Part shown: in pieces, positions 41,891-50,457 of the stretch
Layout: the number at the start of each line of letters is the position of its first letter
How positions within the stretch are numbered: position 1 is the first letter of the stretch
The notes under the pieces: model-generated
Databases searched by the model: none
The model's input: the letters and a program-made list of their open reading frames with translations, nothing else
Told to the model about the DNA's origin: nothing
Source: Hyphomicrobium_A sp965243865
Lineage (GTDB): Bacteria; Pseudomonadota; Alphaproteobacteria; Rhizobiales; Hyphomicrobiaceae
Direction: 5' to 3'
DNA: 64,000 nucleotides
Assembly (NCBI RefSeq): GCF_965243865.1
Contig: NZ_OZ251603.1
Span: 1,364,001 to 1,428,000, forward strand
Translations under genes and position numbers: made by a program

Positions 41891-42331
41891 TCAGCCTTTC
41901 CGCCTCACCGCGCGCTTGCGCTGCAACGCGCGCGTCTTCTCGCCCCACTTCATGCCTTCGAGTTTCATGCCGTCGGGATCGAGAAAGAACACAGCGTAGT
42001 AGTCGTCGTAATACTCGCCGGCTGGATCGACGATCTTCGCGCCCATCTCTGTCAGAAATTCCTGCAGCGCATCCACGTCCTTGCGGCTGCGCAATTCGAA
42101 CGCATAGTGATGCAGACCCACATCGCCAATGCGGAACTTGTGCTTCCGGCCCTTACGATCCGCCTGCCCGATCCAATACCGCGTCTTGCCGTTGGTCCAG
42201 CCGATGGCATCCTCGTACTCGTCGAGCACGTTGAAGCCGAGGAAGTCGAACAGCCTGCCGTAGAACGCCTTCGAGCGCGCGAAATCGGAAACTCGAACCG
42301 AGATGTGGTCGATATTGACCACACGCACCAT
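41891..42331 (-). CDS. VOC (glyoxalase/bleomycin-resistance fold) family protein
   Basis: The 146-aa protein has the paired beta-alpha-beta-beta-beta units of the vicinal-oxygen-chelate fold: VNIDHISVRVSDFARSKAFYGRLFDFLGF and VGLHHYAFELRSRKDVDALQEFLTEMG, ending YYAVFFLDPDGMKLEGMKW. His8-type, His in LHHYAF and Glu in KLEG are candidate metal ligands. Enzyme activity (lyase, dioxygenase or binding) cannot be specified. Its start overlaps the stop of the preceding GlsB-type gene by one base. Confidence 0.85.
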   Translation of the reverse strand: MVRVVNIDHISVRVSDFARSKAFYGRLFDFLGFNVLDEYEDAIGWTNGKTRYWIGQADRKGRKHKFRIGDVGLHHYAFELRSRKDVDALQEFLTEMGAKIVDPAGEYYDDYYAVFFLDPDGMKLEGMKWGEKTRALQRKRAVRRKG

Positions 42332-42618
42332 CAGACCGCGCCGCGCTTATGCCAGAGCCAAAGCCCGACCAGGAACAACAGCGATCCGAGCACCGCCGAC
42401 ACGATATCGCGTAGCGAAATCGAGATCGCCTCGAGTGCCGGAAGGAGGTTGAAAATCCGGAATATGAAGCCGCCGACCAAGGCACCGACGAGACCGATGC
42501 CGAGGTTCTCCCACAAGCCGAAGCCCTCTCGCTGCCAGCGCACCACCATTCCGGCGAGGGTGCCACCGATTAGACCTATGATCAGCCATACGATGATCTG
42601 CGCCCAGCTTATAACCAT
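42331..42618 (-). CDS. GlsB/YeaQ/YmgE family stress-response membrane protein
   Basis: The 95-aa protein has three hydrophobic helices: IIVWLIIGLIGGTLAGMVV, NLGIGLVGALVGGFIFRIF and the C-terminal IVSAVLGSLLFLVGLWLW, with the Gly-rich pattern of the transglycosylase-associated (GlsB/YeaQ) family. It is a small inner-membrane protein often induced by envelope or general stress. It is upstream of, and translationally coupled to, the VOC gene. Confidence 0.88.
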   Translation of the reverse strand: MVISWAQIIVWLIIGLIGGTLAGMVVRWQREGFGLWENLGIGLVGALVGGFIFRIFNLLPALEAISISLRDIVSAVLGSLLFLVGLWLWHKRGAV

Positions 42619-42679
42619 TGCCCGCTCCGTTCGACTTGATGAGCGAGGTGCCGGCAGGCACCTCGCCTAATTGTTGAAC

Positions 42680-43024
42680 CTACTTCACCTTCATGGCATC
42701 GGAGGTGCTCTTTTTCTCGTCACCTTGGAATGCCGTCTTCTTGTAGTGCTCGCCCTGCTTGGCGATTTTCGTCGTCCAGCCGGTATCCCAGTTGATCACC
42801 GCGGTACCGTCCTTTTCTTCCCACTTGCCCTTCATGCCCTCGGAGTCGCGATCAGCACGCGCCGTTCCATCCTTGTCGAGCATGATCTTGAAGTCAGAGC
42901 CGCTGCTATCCTTCACTTGCCAAGTGCCGGCGAAATGATGGTCTGCAAACGCAGTACTCGCGCTGATCGCAAAAGCAGCCGCTGCAGCGAGAGTACCGAC
43001 GATCGTTCTTTTCCGTAGCGTCAT
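42680..43024 (-). CDS. Small secreted hypothetical protein
   Basis: ATG 43024 with AGAGGAAA upstream begins a signal peptide (TIVGTLAAAAAFAISASTAFA); the 6-residue-longer start lacks this ribosome site. The mature ~90 residues read DHHFAGTWQVKDSSGSDFKIMLDKDGTARADRDSEGMKGKWEEKDGTAVINWDTGWTTKIAKQGEHYKKTAFQ, a small G-T-W lipocalin-like beta fold. It is probably periplasmic. No specific function is known. Confidence 0.75.
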   Translation of the reverse strand: MTLRKRTIVGTLAAAAAFAISASTAFADHHFAGTWQVKDSSGSDFKIMLDKDGTARADRDSEGMKGKWEEKDGTAVINWDTGWTTKIAKQGEHYKKTAFQGDEKKSTSDAMKVK

Positions 43025-43147
43025 GACGTTTCCTCTCATCAATTGGAATTATGCCGAACCATTGGAAACGTCGTACTAATCGCCTCGTTCCAAAACTCTA
43101 AAGCCGCTCACGACAATGCGAGCCACAGTTGATGTGATGGACATCCC

Positions 43148-44110
43148 ATGAAGCTACGCCGCACTGCACACGATGGGAGGCCGCGACTCGAGCTGCTTGC
43201 GCCGCACGGATGGGTCAGCGCCGCAGAGACGTTGCGGCGCCTTCCCCAGCTTGCCGCCGTCGATGCCTCCGATGCAGTCGCGCTCGTCGCCCTCCCGGAC
43301 GACGTTCAGGCCGCGATTGCAGAAGCCGCTAAAGATGTATCTCCACCCGAGAGCTCCGCGGCGCGGCCCGCGCTCCCTTTCGCGCCAAGCTCGTTCCGCG
43401 ACTTCATGTTGTATGAGACACACGCGATTGATGCAGCACGCGGCTTCGCACAACGCTTCATGCCTGCTGGCGCGCGCATCACCGACATTTACGAGCGTGT
43501 TACGCGACGCACATTCCCTGCGCTGAAACCATCCTCGCTCTGGTACCGTGAGCCGATCTACTACTTCGGCAACCACCTCAACTTCGCCGCCGATGGCGAA
43601 GACATTCCCTGTCCAGCTTACACGCATGCGCTCGACTATGAGCTGGAACTCGGCTTCGTCCTCGCACACCCACTACGCAATGCCGCGCCTGCCGAAGCCG
43701 AGCGCGCGATCGGCGGCTTCGTCGTCCTCAACGACTTTTCCGCCCGCGACGTGCAGCTCGCCGAAATGCGCTCCGGCTTCGGCCCACAGAAGTCGAAGCA
43801 CTTTGCCAACGCCATGTCCGCCGTCCTCGTCAGCGCCGATGAAATCCTGCCGCGCTGGCGCAATCTCAAAGCCAGCGTCACCGTCAACGGCACCGAAGTC
43901 GCCACCTGCACCACGGCCGGCGCGCGCTACAGCCTCGGTGAACTCTTGGCGCACGCCAGCCGCGACGAGCAGTTGCATCCCGGAGAGCTTTTCGGCACGG
44001 GTACACTGCCGCGCGGCAGCGGCATCGAGACTGGCCGTCTTCTGCAACGCGGCGATAGTGTCAGCCTCTCCATCGACGGCATCGGCACGCTGACCAACCG
44101 CATCGTCTAG
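43148..44110 (+). CDS. Fumarylacetoacetate hydrolase family protein
   Basis: The 320-aa protein has the FAH fold: SLWYREPIYYFGNHLNFAADGEDIPCP, DYELELGFVL with the acidic metal ligands, GGFVVLNDFSARDVQ and GTGTLPRGSGIETGR near the end. Members cleave or hydrate C-C bonds of diketo or hydroxy-enol acids in aromatic breakdown. The linked cyclase-family gene (9 bp downstream) suggests a joint step in a catabolic pathway not otherwise represented here. Confidence 0.88.
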   Translation: MKLRRTAHDGRPRLELLAPHGWVSAAETLRRLPQLAAVDASDAVALVALPDDVQAAIAEAAKDVSPPESSAARPALPFAPSSFRDFMLYETHAIDAARGFAQRFMPAGARITDIYERVTRRTFPALKPSSLWYREPIYYFGNHLNFAADGEDIPCPAYTHALDYELELGFVLAHPLRNAAPAEAERAIGGFVVLNDFSARDVQLAEMRSGFGPQKSKHFANAMSAVLVSADEILPRWRNLKASVTVNGTEVATCTTAGARYSLGELLAHASRDEQLHPGELFGTGTLPRGSGIETGRLLQRGDSVSLSIDGIGTLTNRIV

Positions 44111-44118
44111 AGGTTTCA

Positions 44119-44880
44119 ATGCAGGTCATCGATCTGTCAAAGCCCATCCAGTTCAACCGCCGCGATCCCCGCTTCATGCAGGTGAAGATCCGCCACAAGC
44201 CGCACCGCGCCGCAAAGCTGCTGGTGCGCCTGCTCGGCCTGCCCAAGCGCCTCTTCCCCTCCGACTTCACCGGCTGGGCCGACGACACCATCACCAAGAT
44301 GGGCGTGCATTCGACCACGCACATCGATGCGCCCTGGCACTATGGCCCCACGTCCGCCGGCGTCCCGGCGCAAACCATCGATGAAATGCCGCTCGACAAA
44401 TGCATAGGCCCCGGCGTCGTGCTCGATCTGACGCACAAGGCCGACGACGACGCCATCACGCCAGCCGACCTTGAAGCAGCGCTGGCCAAGACAGGCGCCA
44501 CGCTCGATAAGCGCACCATCGTGCTCATTCGCACCGGACGCGATCGATACATGGGAACGAAGGAATTCTGGAAGCGCGGCACCGGCATGAGCGCTGCGGC
44601 AACCGATTGGCTGCTAGACCGCGGTCCGACCGTCATGGGCATCGACCAGTGGGGCTGGGATCTGCCGTTTCACACGCAGATCGCACGCTCGAAAGCAATG
44701 AACGATGCGACGCTGTTCTGGGAAGCCCACCGCGTCGGCCAAAAGCGCCCCTTCTGGCACATGGAGCAATTGACCAATCTCGCAGCGCTGCCACCGACGG
44801 GCTTCGAAGTGATGGTGTTCCCACTGAAGATCGTCGGTGCCTCCGCCGCACCCGCCCGAGTGGTCGCCGTTATACGCTGA
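44119..44880 (+). CDS. Cyclase/kynurenine-formamidase family metal hydrolase
   Basis: The 253-aa protein has the H-x-T-T-H-x-D-x-P-x-H pattern (VHSTTHIDAPWHYGP), which supplies His/Asp zinc ligands in KynB-like and putative cyclase proteins, plus VLIRTGRDRYMGT and MGIDQWGWDLPF. It should hydrolyse an amide, lactone or similar bond. It follows the FAH gene by 9 bp and is probably co-transcribed. True kynurenine formamidase is one possibility, but the absence of kyn genes argues for another substrate. Confidence 0.85.
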   Translation: MQVIDLSKPIQFNRRDPRFMQVKIRHKPHRAAKLLVRLLGLPKRLFPSDFTGWADDTITKMGVHSTTHIDAPWHYGPTSAGVPAQTIDEMPLDKCIGPGVVLDLTHKADDDAITPADLEAALAKTGATLDKRTIVLIRTGRDRYMGTKEFWKRGTGMSAAATDWLLDRGPTVMGIDQWGWDLPFHTQIARSKAMNDATLFWEAHRVGQKRPFWHMEQLTNLAALPPTGFEVMVFPLKIVGASAAPARVVAVIR

Positions 44881-45002
44881 AACAGTGCTGCGAGGACTCG
44901 CAGGGCATGCCACTCAGGACACAGAAGGAGACATTTCCCTTCACCTCAACCAGCAGGGTATGCAAACAATCGCCTCTTGAAACTCGCGCTAAGGTTTGAT
45001 CA

Positions 45003-45560
45003 ATGCTCCAGGCTTGGCTGTCGATCGGGTTCATCGTCCTTCTCGCCGTTCTCATCCTTGCTGCGGTGCTCTGGCGCAGGGAGAACCACTTCCTCGCCGT
45101 CGCCGCGCTCGTGATAGGCATCCCACTTTGGTTCGCATGGGAATATGCCCGTCCGACATGGACGACGGGCATCGTAACCGGGACCGAAGTGCGCCGCAGC
45201 GATCCTGATTTGCGCGGCAACACAACCGACGTCCAATACATCTACATACGCAACCGGTCCGATCGCGGGCTTGAACTGACCAACGACGACTCTTGGTGGT
45301 GGTTGAAGCGAAACAGCGAGCGAGTTTTCAACGACGCCAAGACCGCCGAGACGCGACAGACCGAAATGACGCTCATGTGGAACCGCTGGCGCTCCACGCT
45401 CTTCAGCTGGTATCCGAACGTGATCGCCATCGGCAAGGCCGGAGCCTGGCCGTTCTGGTCGCTGCGCACTATCGGCTTCTACGGCCTCTCGATCGTCCTC
45501 TGGCTCGCATATTTTTACGCGTTCCTCTGGCTCAACCGGTCGCGCGCGTCGGATAATTGA
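45003..45560 (+). CDS. DUF1523-like membrane protein
   Basis: The 185-aa protein has one or two N-terminal spans (WLSIGFIVLLAVLILAAVLW, HFLAVAALVIGIPLWFAWEY), a soluble middle with GIVTGTEVRRSDPDLRGNTTDVQYIYIRNRSDRGLELTNDDSWWWLKRNS, and a C-terminal span. The TGTEVRR...DVQYIY part resembles DUF1523. It is probably in the inner membrane with the middle outside. Function is unknown. Confidence 0.7.
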   Translation: MLQAWLSIGFIVLLAVLILAAVLWRRENHFLAVAALVIGIPLWFAWEYARPTWTTGIVTGTEVRRSDPDLRGNTTDVQYIYIRNRSDRGLELTNDDSWWWLKRNSERVFNDAKTAETRQTEMTLMWNRWRSTLFSWYPNVIAIGKAGAWPFWSLRTIGFYGLSIVLWLAYFYAFLWLNRSRASDN

Positions 45561-45651
45561 GCGTGCCGGTTCACAGCAGCATCGCCCAAGTTTCTGTGCT
45601 TGCGCGTCGTGTCCGTTGTCGGCACACAGATCATCTATCGCCGGCGACGCA

Positions 45652-47145
45652 TCACCCCTCTCGTTGCGTCAGCGTCCGGCGCACCGCGTCGTGCCATGAT
45701 GCGATGAGGCCCGCGCGTTCAGCCTGCGCCATGCCCGGCTGAAAGCGGCGATCCAACGCCCACATCGCTGCAAACTCTTCCAGCTGCGGATAGAACCCCG
45801 CCTGCAACCCCGCGAGGTACGCCGCGCCCAGCGCCGTAGTCTCGACGACAGTCGGCCGATCCACCGGCACGTCGAGAATGTCGGCCAGACGCTGCATCGT
45901 CCAATCGCATGCGGCCATGCCGCCGTCCGCGCGCAGCACCGTGCCGTTCTGCGCCGGCCAGTCGCCGCGCATCGCCGTCAGCAGATCGAGCGTCTGAAAG
46001 CACACCGCCTGCAACGCTCCGCGTGCGAACTCGTTTGGACCTGCATTGCGTGTGAGCCCGAACATCGCGCCACGGCAATCGGGATCCCAATACGGTGCAC
46101 CGAGCCCGACGAACGCCGGCACCAGCACAACCTCCTGCCCGGGGTCGGCCTGGCTCGCCATCCGCCCGGTTTCCGACGCGTGACGCACGATCTTGAGGCC
46201 GTCACGCAGCCACTGCACCGCGGCGCCGGCAATGAAGATCGATCCTTCAAGCGCGTACGTGCGGCGCCCATCGATCTGATACGCGATCGTGGACAGCAGC
46301 CGATGCCGCGAGGCGATGCAGTCATCGCCCGTATTCAGCACCGCAAAGCACCCGGTGCCATATGTCGATTTCAACATGCCCGGCTTGAAGCACGCCTGTC
46401 CGATCGTTGCTGCCTGCTGATCGCCCGCCATGCCGCGCACGCAGATTGGCGCGCCGAAGATGTGACCATCCGTCTCGCCGAACTCCGCTGCATTGTCGCG
46501 CACCTCAGGCAGCATTGCGCCCGGCACACCGAATATGCGCAGCAGATCTTCGTCCCACGCGCCCTTGCGGATATCGAATAGACACGTGCGCGCCGCATTG
46601 GTTGCATCGGTTGCGTGCACGCGCCCGCCCGTCAGCCGCCACAGCAGGAAACAATCGATCGTGCCGAACGCCAGCTCGCCGCGTTCCGCCCGCGCACGCG
46701 CGCCCGGAACATGATCGAGAATCCACGCGATCTTCGTCGACGAGAAGTAAGGATCGAGCAGCAGTCCGGTCCGCTGCGTAACCAGCGCCTCATGGCCCGC
46801 AGCACGCAACGCCTCGCACACTTCCGCCGTGCGCCGATCCTGCCAAACGATCGCCTTGTAGATCGGTCGGCCGCTGGCGCGCTCCCAGACCACCGTCGTC
46901 TCGCGCTGATTGGAGATGCCGATGCCCACGATCTGCGTGGGCCCGCCCGCTTTGGTTACGGCCTCGCGCGCCGTATCGAGCACACTGCGCCAGATCTCCT
47001 CCGCGTCATGCTCCACCCAACCCGAGTATGGAAAATGTTGCGTAAACTCCTGTTGCGATACGCTCCGCACATGACACTTCTCGTCGAACAGCAGCGCCCG
47101 TGAGGATGTCGTCCCCTGATCGATCGCCAGCACATAGCGGCCCAT
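45652..47145 (-). CDS. glpK: Glycerol kinase
   Basis: GlpK phosphorylates glycerol to glycerol 3-phosphate. YVLAIDQGTTSSRALLFD is the N-terminal phosphate loop, GISNQRETTVVWERASGRPIYKAIVWQDRR, FGTIDCFLLWRLTGG, RGMAGDQQAATIGQACFKPGMLKSTYGTGCF and GGMAACDWTMQRLADIL are family blocks. At 497 aa it is full length. No glycerol facilitator or glpD is adjacent. Its product is also a substrate of the GgpS operon 27 kb away, a possible metabolic link. Confidence 0.96.
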   Translation of the reverse strand: MGRYVLAIDQGTTSSRALLFDEKCHVRSVSQQEFTQHFPYSGWVEHDAEEIWRSVLDTAREAVTKAGGPTQIVGIGISNQRETTVVWERASGRPIYKAIVWQDRRTAEVCEALRAAGHEALVTQRTGLLLDPYFSSTKIAWILDHVPGARARAERGELAFGTIDCFLLWRLTGGRVHATDATNAARTCLFDIRKGAWDEDLLRIFGVPGAMLPEVRDNAAEFGETDGHIFGAPICVRGMAGDQQAATIGQACFKPGMLKSTYGTGCFAVLNTGDDCIASRHRLLSTIAYQIDGRRTYALEGSIFIAGAAVQWLRDGLKIVRHASETGRMASQADPGQEVVLVPAFVGLGAPYWDPDCRGAMFGLTRNAGPNEFARGALQAVCFQTLDLLTAMRGDWPAQNGTVLRADGGMAACDWTMQRLADILDVPVDRPTVVETTALGAAYLAGLQAGFYPQLEEFAAMWALDRRFQPGMAQAERAGLIASWHDAVRRTLTQREG

Positions 47146-47280
47146 CGCCCCCTCCCATTTTTCTTATTGCCGCACTGCGGTCACCCTAACAGGCGACACG
47201 GCATCGACAGATCGGCAAGACCCTAGTAGCAAGCGCTGCCCCTTGTCCCAGCGGATTATCCCCAGCGGAGCCCTCCCGAA

Positions 47281-48633
47281 ATGAGCGTCCCCACGCAAAG
47301 TGAGCCGCGCCAGACCCCTTCATATCTGGAAGCGCTCACCGTTTACTTTCGGCCGAGCGTGCTCGTCATCATGCTGCTGGGGTTCTCGTCGGGTCTGCCG
47401 CTGGCCCTCTCTGGGGAAACACTGCGCGTGTGGATGGCGGACCGCGGCGTCGATCTCGGCACCATCGGCCTGCTTTCGCTCGCCGGCCTGCCGTACACCT
47501 TGAAATTCCTCTGGGCGCCCGTCGTCGACGCCTGGAAGGTTCCATACCTGCAGAACATCTTCGGCCGCCGCCGCGCTTGGCTCATTGCCTCGCAGCTCGT
47601 GCTCATGGCTGCGATCATTTTTCTCGGCACGCGCGATCCCATCAACGCGCCATGGATGATCGGCCTCGGCGCACTGATTGTCGCATTCGCCTCGGCGACG
47701 CAGGATATCGTCGTCGATGCCTACCGCGTGCAGGCGCTGCCCAACGACGAGCAAGCAGCCGGCATGGCCGGCTACGTCGCCGCCTATCGAATCGGCATGC
47801 TCGCGTCCGGCGCCGGCGTCATCGGCTTCAGTGCCTGGCTCGAAACCCAGGGCCTCGACAAGGCAGCCGTATGGCCACTGGCCTACGCTGCAGCCGCGGG
47901 GCTCGTCCTCGTCGGCCTATTCGCCTCGATCATCGCCAAGGAGCCGAAATCAGACCTAGACGAGAGGCCGGCCGAAGGAAGCCCAATGGCCCGCCTTTTA
48001 GATACAGCCAAGGGCGCTTTCTCGCAGTTCCTCGCCCGCGACGCCGCCGTAGCGATCCTCTTGTTCGTCATCCTCTATAAGCTTTGCGATGCGCTGGCCG
48101 GCACCATGACTGCGCCATTCGTGCTGTCGCTCGGCTATACGAAGGCCACCTACGCCGCGATCGTAAAAGGCGTCGGGCTTGTTGCGCTTCTGGTCGGCGG
48201 ATTTGCCGGCGGTGCCGTGGCGCGCGCAATGTCCATGCACACGGCCCTTTGGGTCGGTGCATTTCTGCAGATGTTCTCGAACCTCGTTTTCCTGTGGCTC
48301 GGCTATCAAACGCCGAGCGCCGAAGCGCTGACCATCGCCATCATCGTCGAGAACTTCTCCGGCGCCATCGGCACTGTGATTTTCGTCGCCTACTTGTCAG
48401 CGCTCTGCCGCGACCCGTTGCACACGGCAACGCAATACGCGCTGCTTACAGCGCTCGCTTCGACCGGGCGCACGTTGTTCTCGTCTGGCACCGGCTACGT
48501 TGCCGAAACGCTCGGCTGGCCAATGTTCTTCATCGGCACGGCTTTGAGCGCCATCCCCGCGCTCATCCTGATGGTATGGCTCCAGCGTCGCGGGCATTTC
48601 CGCTCTCTGGAGATCGACGCCCGCGGCGGCTGA
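47281..48633 (+). CDS. AmpG-like MFS muropeptide transporter
   Basis: The 450-aa protein has ~12-14 membrane helices and AmpG signatures: MLLGFSSGLPLALSGETLRVWMADRGVDLGTIGLLSLAGLPYTLKFLWAPVVD and SATQDIVVDAYRVQALPNDEQAAGMAGYVAAYRIGMLASGAG. AmpG imports anhydro-muropeptides for cell-wall recycling and can link to beta-lactamase induction. GlpK is divergent, with a 135-bp shared promoter gap. A terminator-like hairpin follows. Confidence 0.9.
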   Translation: MSVPTQSEPRQTPSYLEALTVYFRPSVLVIMLLGFSSGLPLALSGETLRVWMADRGVDLGTIGLLSLAGLPYTLKFLWAPVVDAWKVPYLQNIFGRRRAWLIASQLVLMAAIIFLGTRDPINAPWMIGLGALIVAFASATQDIVVDAYRVQALPNDEQAAGMAGYVAAYRIGMLASGAGVIGFSAWLETQGLDKAAVWPLAYAAAAGLVLVGLFASIIAKEPKSDLDERPAEGSPMARLLDTAKGAFSQFLARDAAVAILLFVILYKLCDALAGTMTAPFVLSLGYTKATYAAIVKGVGLVALLVGGFAGGAVARAMSMHTALWVGAFLQMFSNLVFLWLGYQTPSAEALTIAIIVENFSGAIGTVIFVAYLSALCRDPLHTATQYALLTALASTGRTLFSSGTGYVAETLGWPMFFIGTALSAIPALILMVWLQRRGHFRSLEIDARGG

Positions 48634-48648
48634 CATCGCCCAAGAGAA

Positions 48649-48674
48649 TGGCCCCGATCGTAAAACCGGGGCCA
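48649..48674. terminator. Hairpin between convergent ampG-like gene and bfr
   Basis: TGGCCCCG (48649-48656) and CGGGGCCA (48667-48674) form a perfect 8-bp stem with a 10-nt loop. It lies after both convergent genes and has no long T-run on either side. Confidence 0.6.
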
Positions 48675-48708
48675 CGTCGTCACACAAATTGTCTTCGGCA
48701 GAAGCCGA

Positions 48709-49206
48709 TCAGTCGGCCTTGCCTTCGACCTCATTGGCCGGAGCAGCCTGCAGCTGGCCGTAATTCTGGATGCCGATGTTCTTGAGAAGGTCGAGCTGCG
48801 TCTCGAGAAAGTCGATGTGGCCTTCCTCGTCGTGCAGCAGCTCCTCGAACAGGTCCATCGACACATAGTCTTTGTGCTGACGGCAAAGCTCGCGCGCCTT
48901 GGAATAGAATTCCTGTGCGATGTACTCGCCCTTGAGATCGCACTCCAGAACCTCTTTCAGGTTCTCGCCGATCATCAGTGGCGCGATCTCCTGCATCTTC
49001 GGGAAGCCTTCGAGGAAGATGATGCGCGTGATGATCTTATCCGCGTGCTGCATCTCTTCGATCGATTCCTCGCGCTCCTTCTTGGCAAGCTTGGTGTAGC
49101 CCCAGTCGTCAAGGCGGCGATAGTGCAGCCAGTACTGGTTGACCGCGCCGAGCTCCAGCTTCAGAGCAAAGTTCAACGCGTCGATAACTTCCTTATTACC
49201 CTTCAT
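48709..49206 (-). CDS. bfr: Bacterioferritin
   Basis: Bfr stores iron in a 24-mer with haem at the dimer interface. The 165-aa sequence has the ferroxidase ligands Glu18, Glu51, His54 and the later E-Y-I-A and HDEEGHID sites, and Met52 as haem ligand, all at canonical positions. A C-terminal extension of about ten residues (APANEVEGKAD) goes beyond the usual end. It lies downstream of bfd on the same strand, and an Irr-type box is located ~120 bp upstream of its start. Confidence 0.96.
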   Translation of the reverse strand: MKGNKEVIDALNFALKLELGAVNQYWLHYRRLDDWGYTKLAKKEREESIEEMQHADKIITRIIFLEGFPKMQEIAPLMIGENLKEVLECDLKGEYIAQEFYSKARELCRQHKDYVSMDLFEELLHDEEGHIDFLETQLDLLKNIGIQNYGQLQAAPANEVEGKAD

Positions 49207-49325
49207 GGCCGCCCTCTATGCCTCAACTGAATTGGTCGGGTGCTGAGTCGAACGTTGGCGCTGGCGACGTGACTCAGGAGCGCGATCCTCGCCTCGAGGA
49301 CGCGGGCGCAATATAGATTGGTAAA

Positions 49326-49340
49326 TTAGAAAGATTCCAG
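49326..49340. promoter_or_regulatory. Irr/ICE-like iron-control site upstream of bfr
   Basis: TTAGAA-AGA-TTCCAG matches the Rhizobiales iron control element core TTAGAA-N3-TTCTAA at 10 of 12 positions. It lies between bfd and bfr, 120 bp before the bfr start, where Irr would repress iron storage under iron limitation. Confidence 0.5.
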
Positions 49341-49353
49341 CCTAAAGTGCCGC

Positions 49354-49692
49354 TCAGGCGGATTTGCGAACGATTTCCTTCGATTGCCGAGCCGGCTGGT
49401 CGGCATTCGCACCCGGGGTCAATCGCTCGCGTTTTGTCTTGAACGTCAGCAGCTTATTGCGCGTCGTGGCACTCAAGGTCGGCGAAATCAGGCCCTTTTT
49501 CTCCAGCTCGTCGACCTTATTGTAGATTGTCTCGACGGCCACAGGGGCGCAGCTGCAGCAGTTCATGCGCTTGGCGAGGTGGCGGAAAACCACGCCTGGC
49601 GTCGGGATCGGGGCGTTGGGAGCATTCAAAATCTCCACCAGCGCCGTCTCGACATCCCGGTCAGTAATGACAGTGCACGAACAAACAATCAT
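49354..49692 (-). CDS. bfd: Bacterioferritin-associated ferredoxin-like [2Fe-2S] protein
   Basis: MIVCSCTVITDRDVETAL and RMNCCSCAPVAVETIYNKVDEL supply the C4-x-C6...C45-x2-C48 ligand set of Bfd, which reduces Bfr haem so that stored iron can leave. Typical Bfd is 60-70 aa; this one is 112 aa, with a Lys/Arg-rich C-terminal tail of ~45 residues after the Fe-S domain. It precedes bfr on the same strand, which fits the shared function. Confidence 0.88.
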   Translation of the reverse strand: MIVCSCTVITDRDVETALVEILNAPNAPIPTPGVVFRHLAKRMNCCSCAPVAVETIYNKVDELEKKGLISPTLSATTRNKLLTFKTKRERLTPGANADQPARQSKEIVRKSA

Positions 49693-49720
49693 CGCCTGCT
49701 TCCCTGTCGCCCATTTTATC

Positions 49721-49739
49721 TAAGGCTATGCGTGCCTTA
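49721..49739. promoter_or_regulatory. 19-bp dyad upstream of bfd
   Basis: TAAGGC-TATGCGT-GCCTTA is a perfect 6-bp inverted repeat about 30 bp before the bfd start. The location suits an operator; the regulator (iron-responsive or the adjacent Rrf2 protein) is not known. Confidence 0.45.
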
Positions 49740-49849
49740 TTTATGGAAACGATCACTCAACTTTTGAAGGGAAGCGCCTTCGAGTCAAGGCCTCAAATGA
49801 CGTAAAATCACGCGGTCTGAGCGTTATTTCTCGCAATCGTGACCGTTAA

Positions 49850-50341
49850 CTAAACCGGGCGCAGGGGCGCTGACTGCTGCGAACCCCGGCGCGCGCGATT
49901 TCCGGCCGCCTTCTGACCGCCCTTACCCGTACGGCCGCCCGAATCCCGACCGCCTGCCCTGCGGGCAGCACCAGCGGCCATATCCTCGAGCGTGTGCTGG
50001 TCCAGAACGCTGATGAACGCGTCGAGCGCGTCGTCGACGATCCGATGCAGGCTCCCGCGCCCGTCATCCTCTTGCTCGTCGTGCCCCAGGCTCTCGATCG
50101 AGCGAACCACGTCCCCGATGCGAATTTGCGAGGCAGGGCGCGCCAGACGCACGCCACCATGCCGGCCTCGCACCGAGGCAAGGAACCCGGCCTTCGACAG
50201 CAGATGCACGATCTTGAAGGCGTTCTGCTGGGTAATATCGAGGCGGCCGGCGATATCGCCCACCTTGATCAGCGAACCTTCAGCCGTTGCGCAGTCGATC
50301 AAAATCCGGACTGCGTGACTGGTAGATTTATTTAGGCGCAT
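49850..50341 (-). CDS. Rrf2 family transcriptional regulator lacking the cysteine cluster
   Basis: MRLNKSTSHAVRILIDCATAEGSLIKVGDIAGRLDITQQNAFKIVHLLSKAGFLASVRGRHGGVRLARPASQIRIGDVVRSIE is the full Rrf2 winged helix. IscR, NsrR and RirA carry three Cys after this point; here that loop is GHDEQEDDGRGSLHRIVDDALDAFISVLD with none, so Fe-S binding there is unlikely. The ~40-residue C-terminal tail is Arg/Gly-rich. I start at ATG 50341 (163 aa), matching the family; an in-frame TTG at 50416 is possible. It lies just upstream of bfd-bfr on the same strand. Confidence 0.85.
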   Translation of the reverse strand: MRLNKSTSHAVRILIDCATAEGSLIKVGDIAGRLDITQQNAFKIVHLLSKAGFLASVRGRHGGVRLARPASQIRIGDVVRSIESLGHDEQEDDGRGSLHRIVDDALDAFISVLDQHTLEDMAAGAARRAGGRDSGGRTGKGGQKAAGNRARRGSQQSAPLRPV

Positions 50342-50444
50342 GCGAATCTGGCTCTCAGACTTGAGACTGATCAGCGTTACGGCATCTTGGGCAAGCTTGG
50401 CAACCACTTCTCCCAATCGCCCATGCTTCTAAAGCAAAAATATC

Positions 50445-50457
50445 GACTCCGAGAGTC
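50445..50457. promoter_or_regulatory. IscR-type dyad upstream of the Rrf2 gene
   Basis: GACTC-CGA-GAGTC is a perfect dyad that also reads GACT-N5-AGTC, the core of type 1 IscR sites. It lies 104 bp before ATG 50341, as expected for autoregulation. The flanks match the IscR consensus only partly. Confidence 0.5.
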
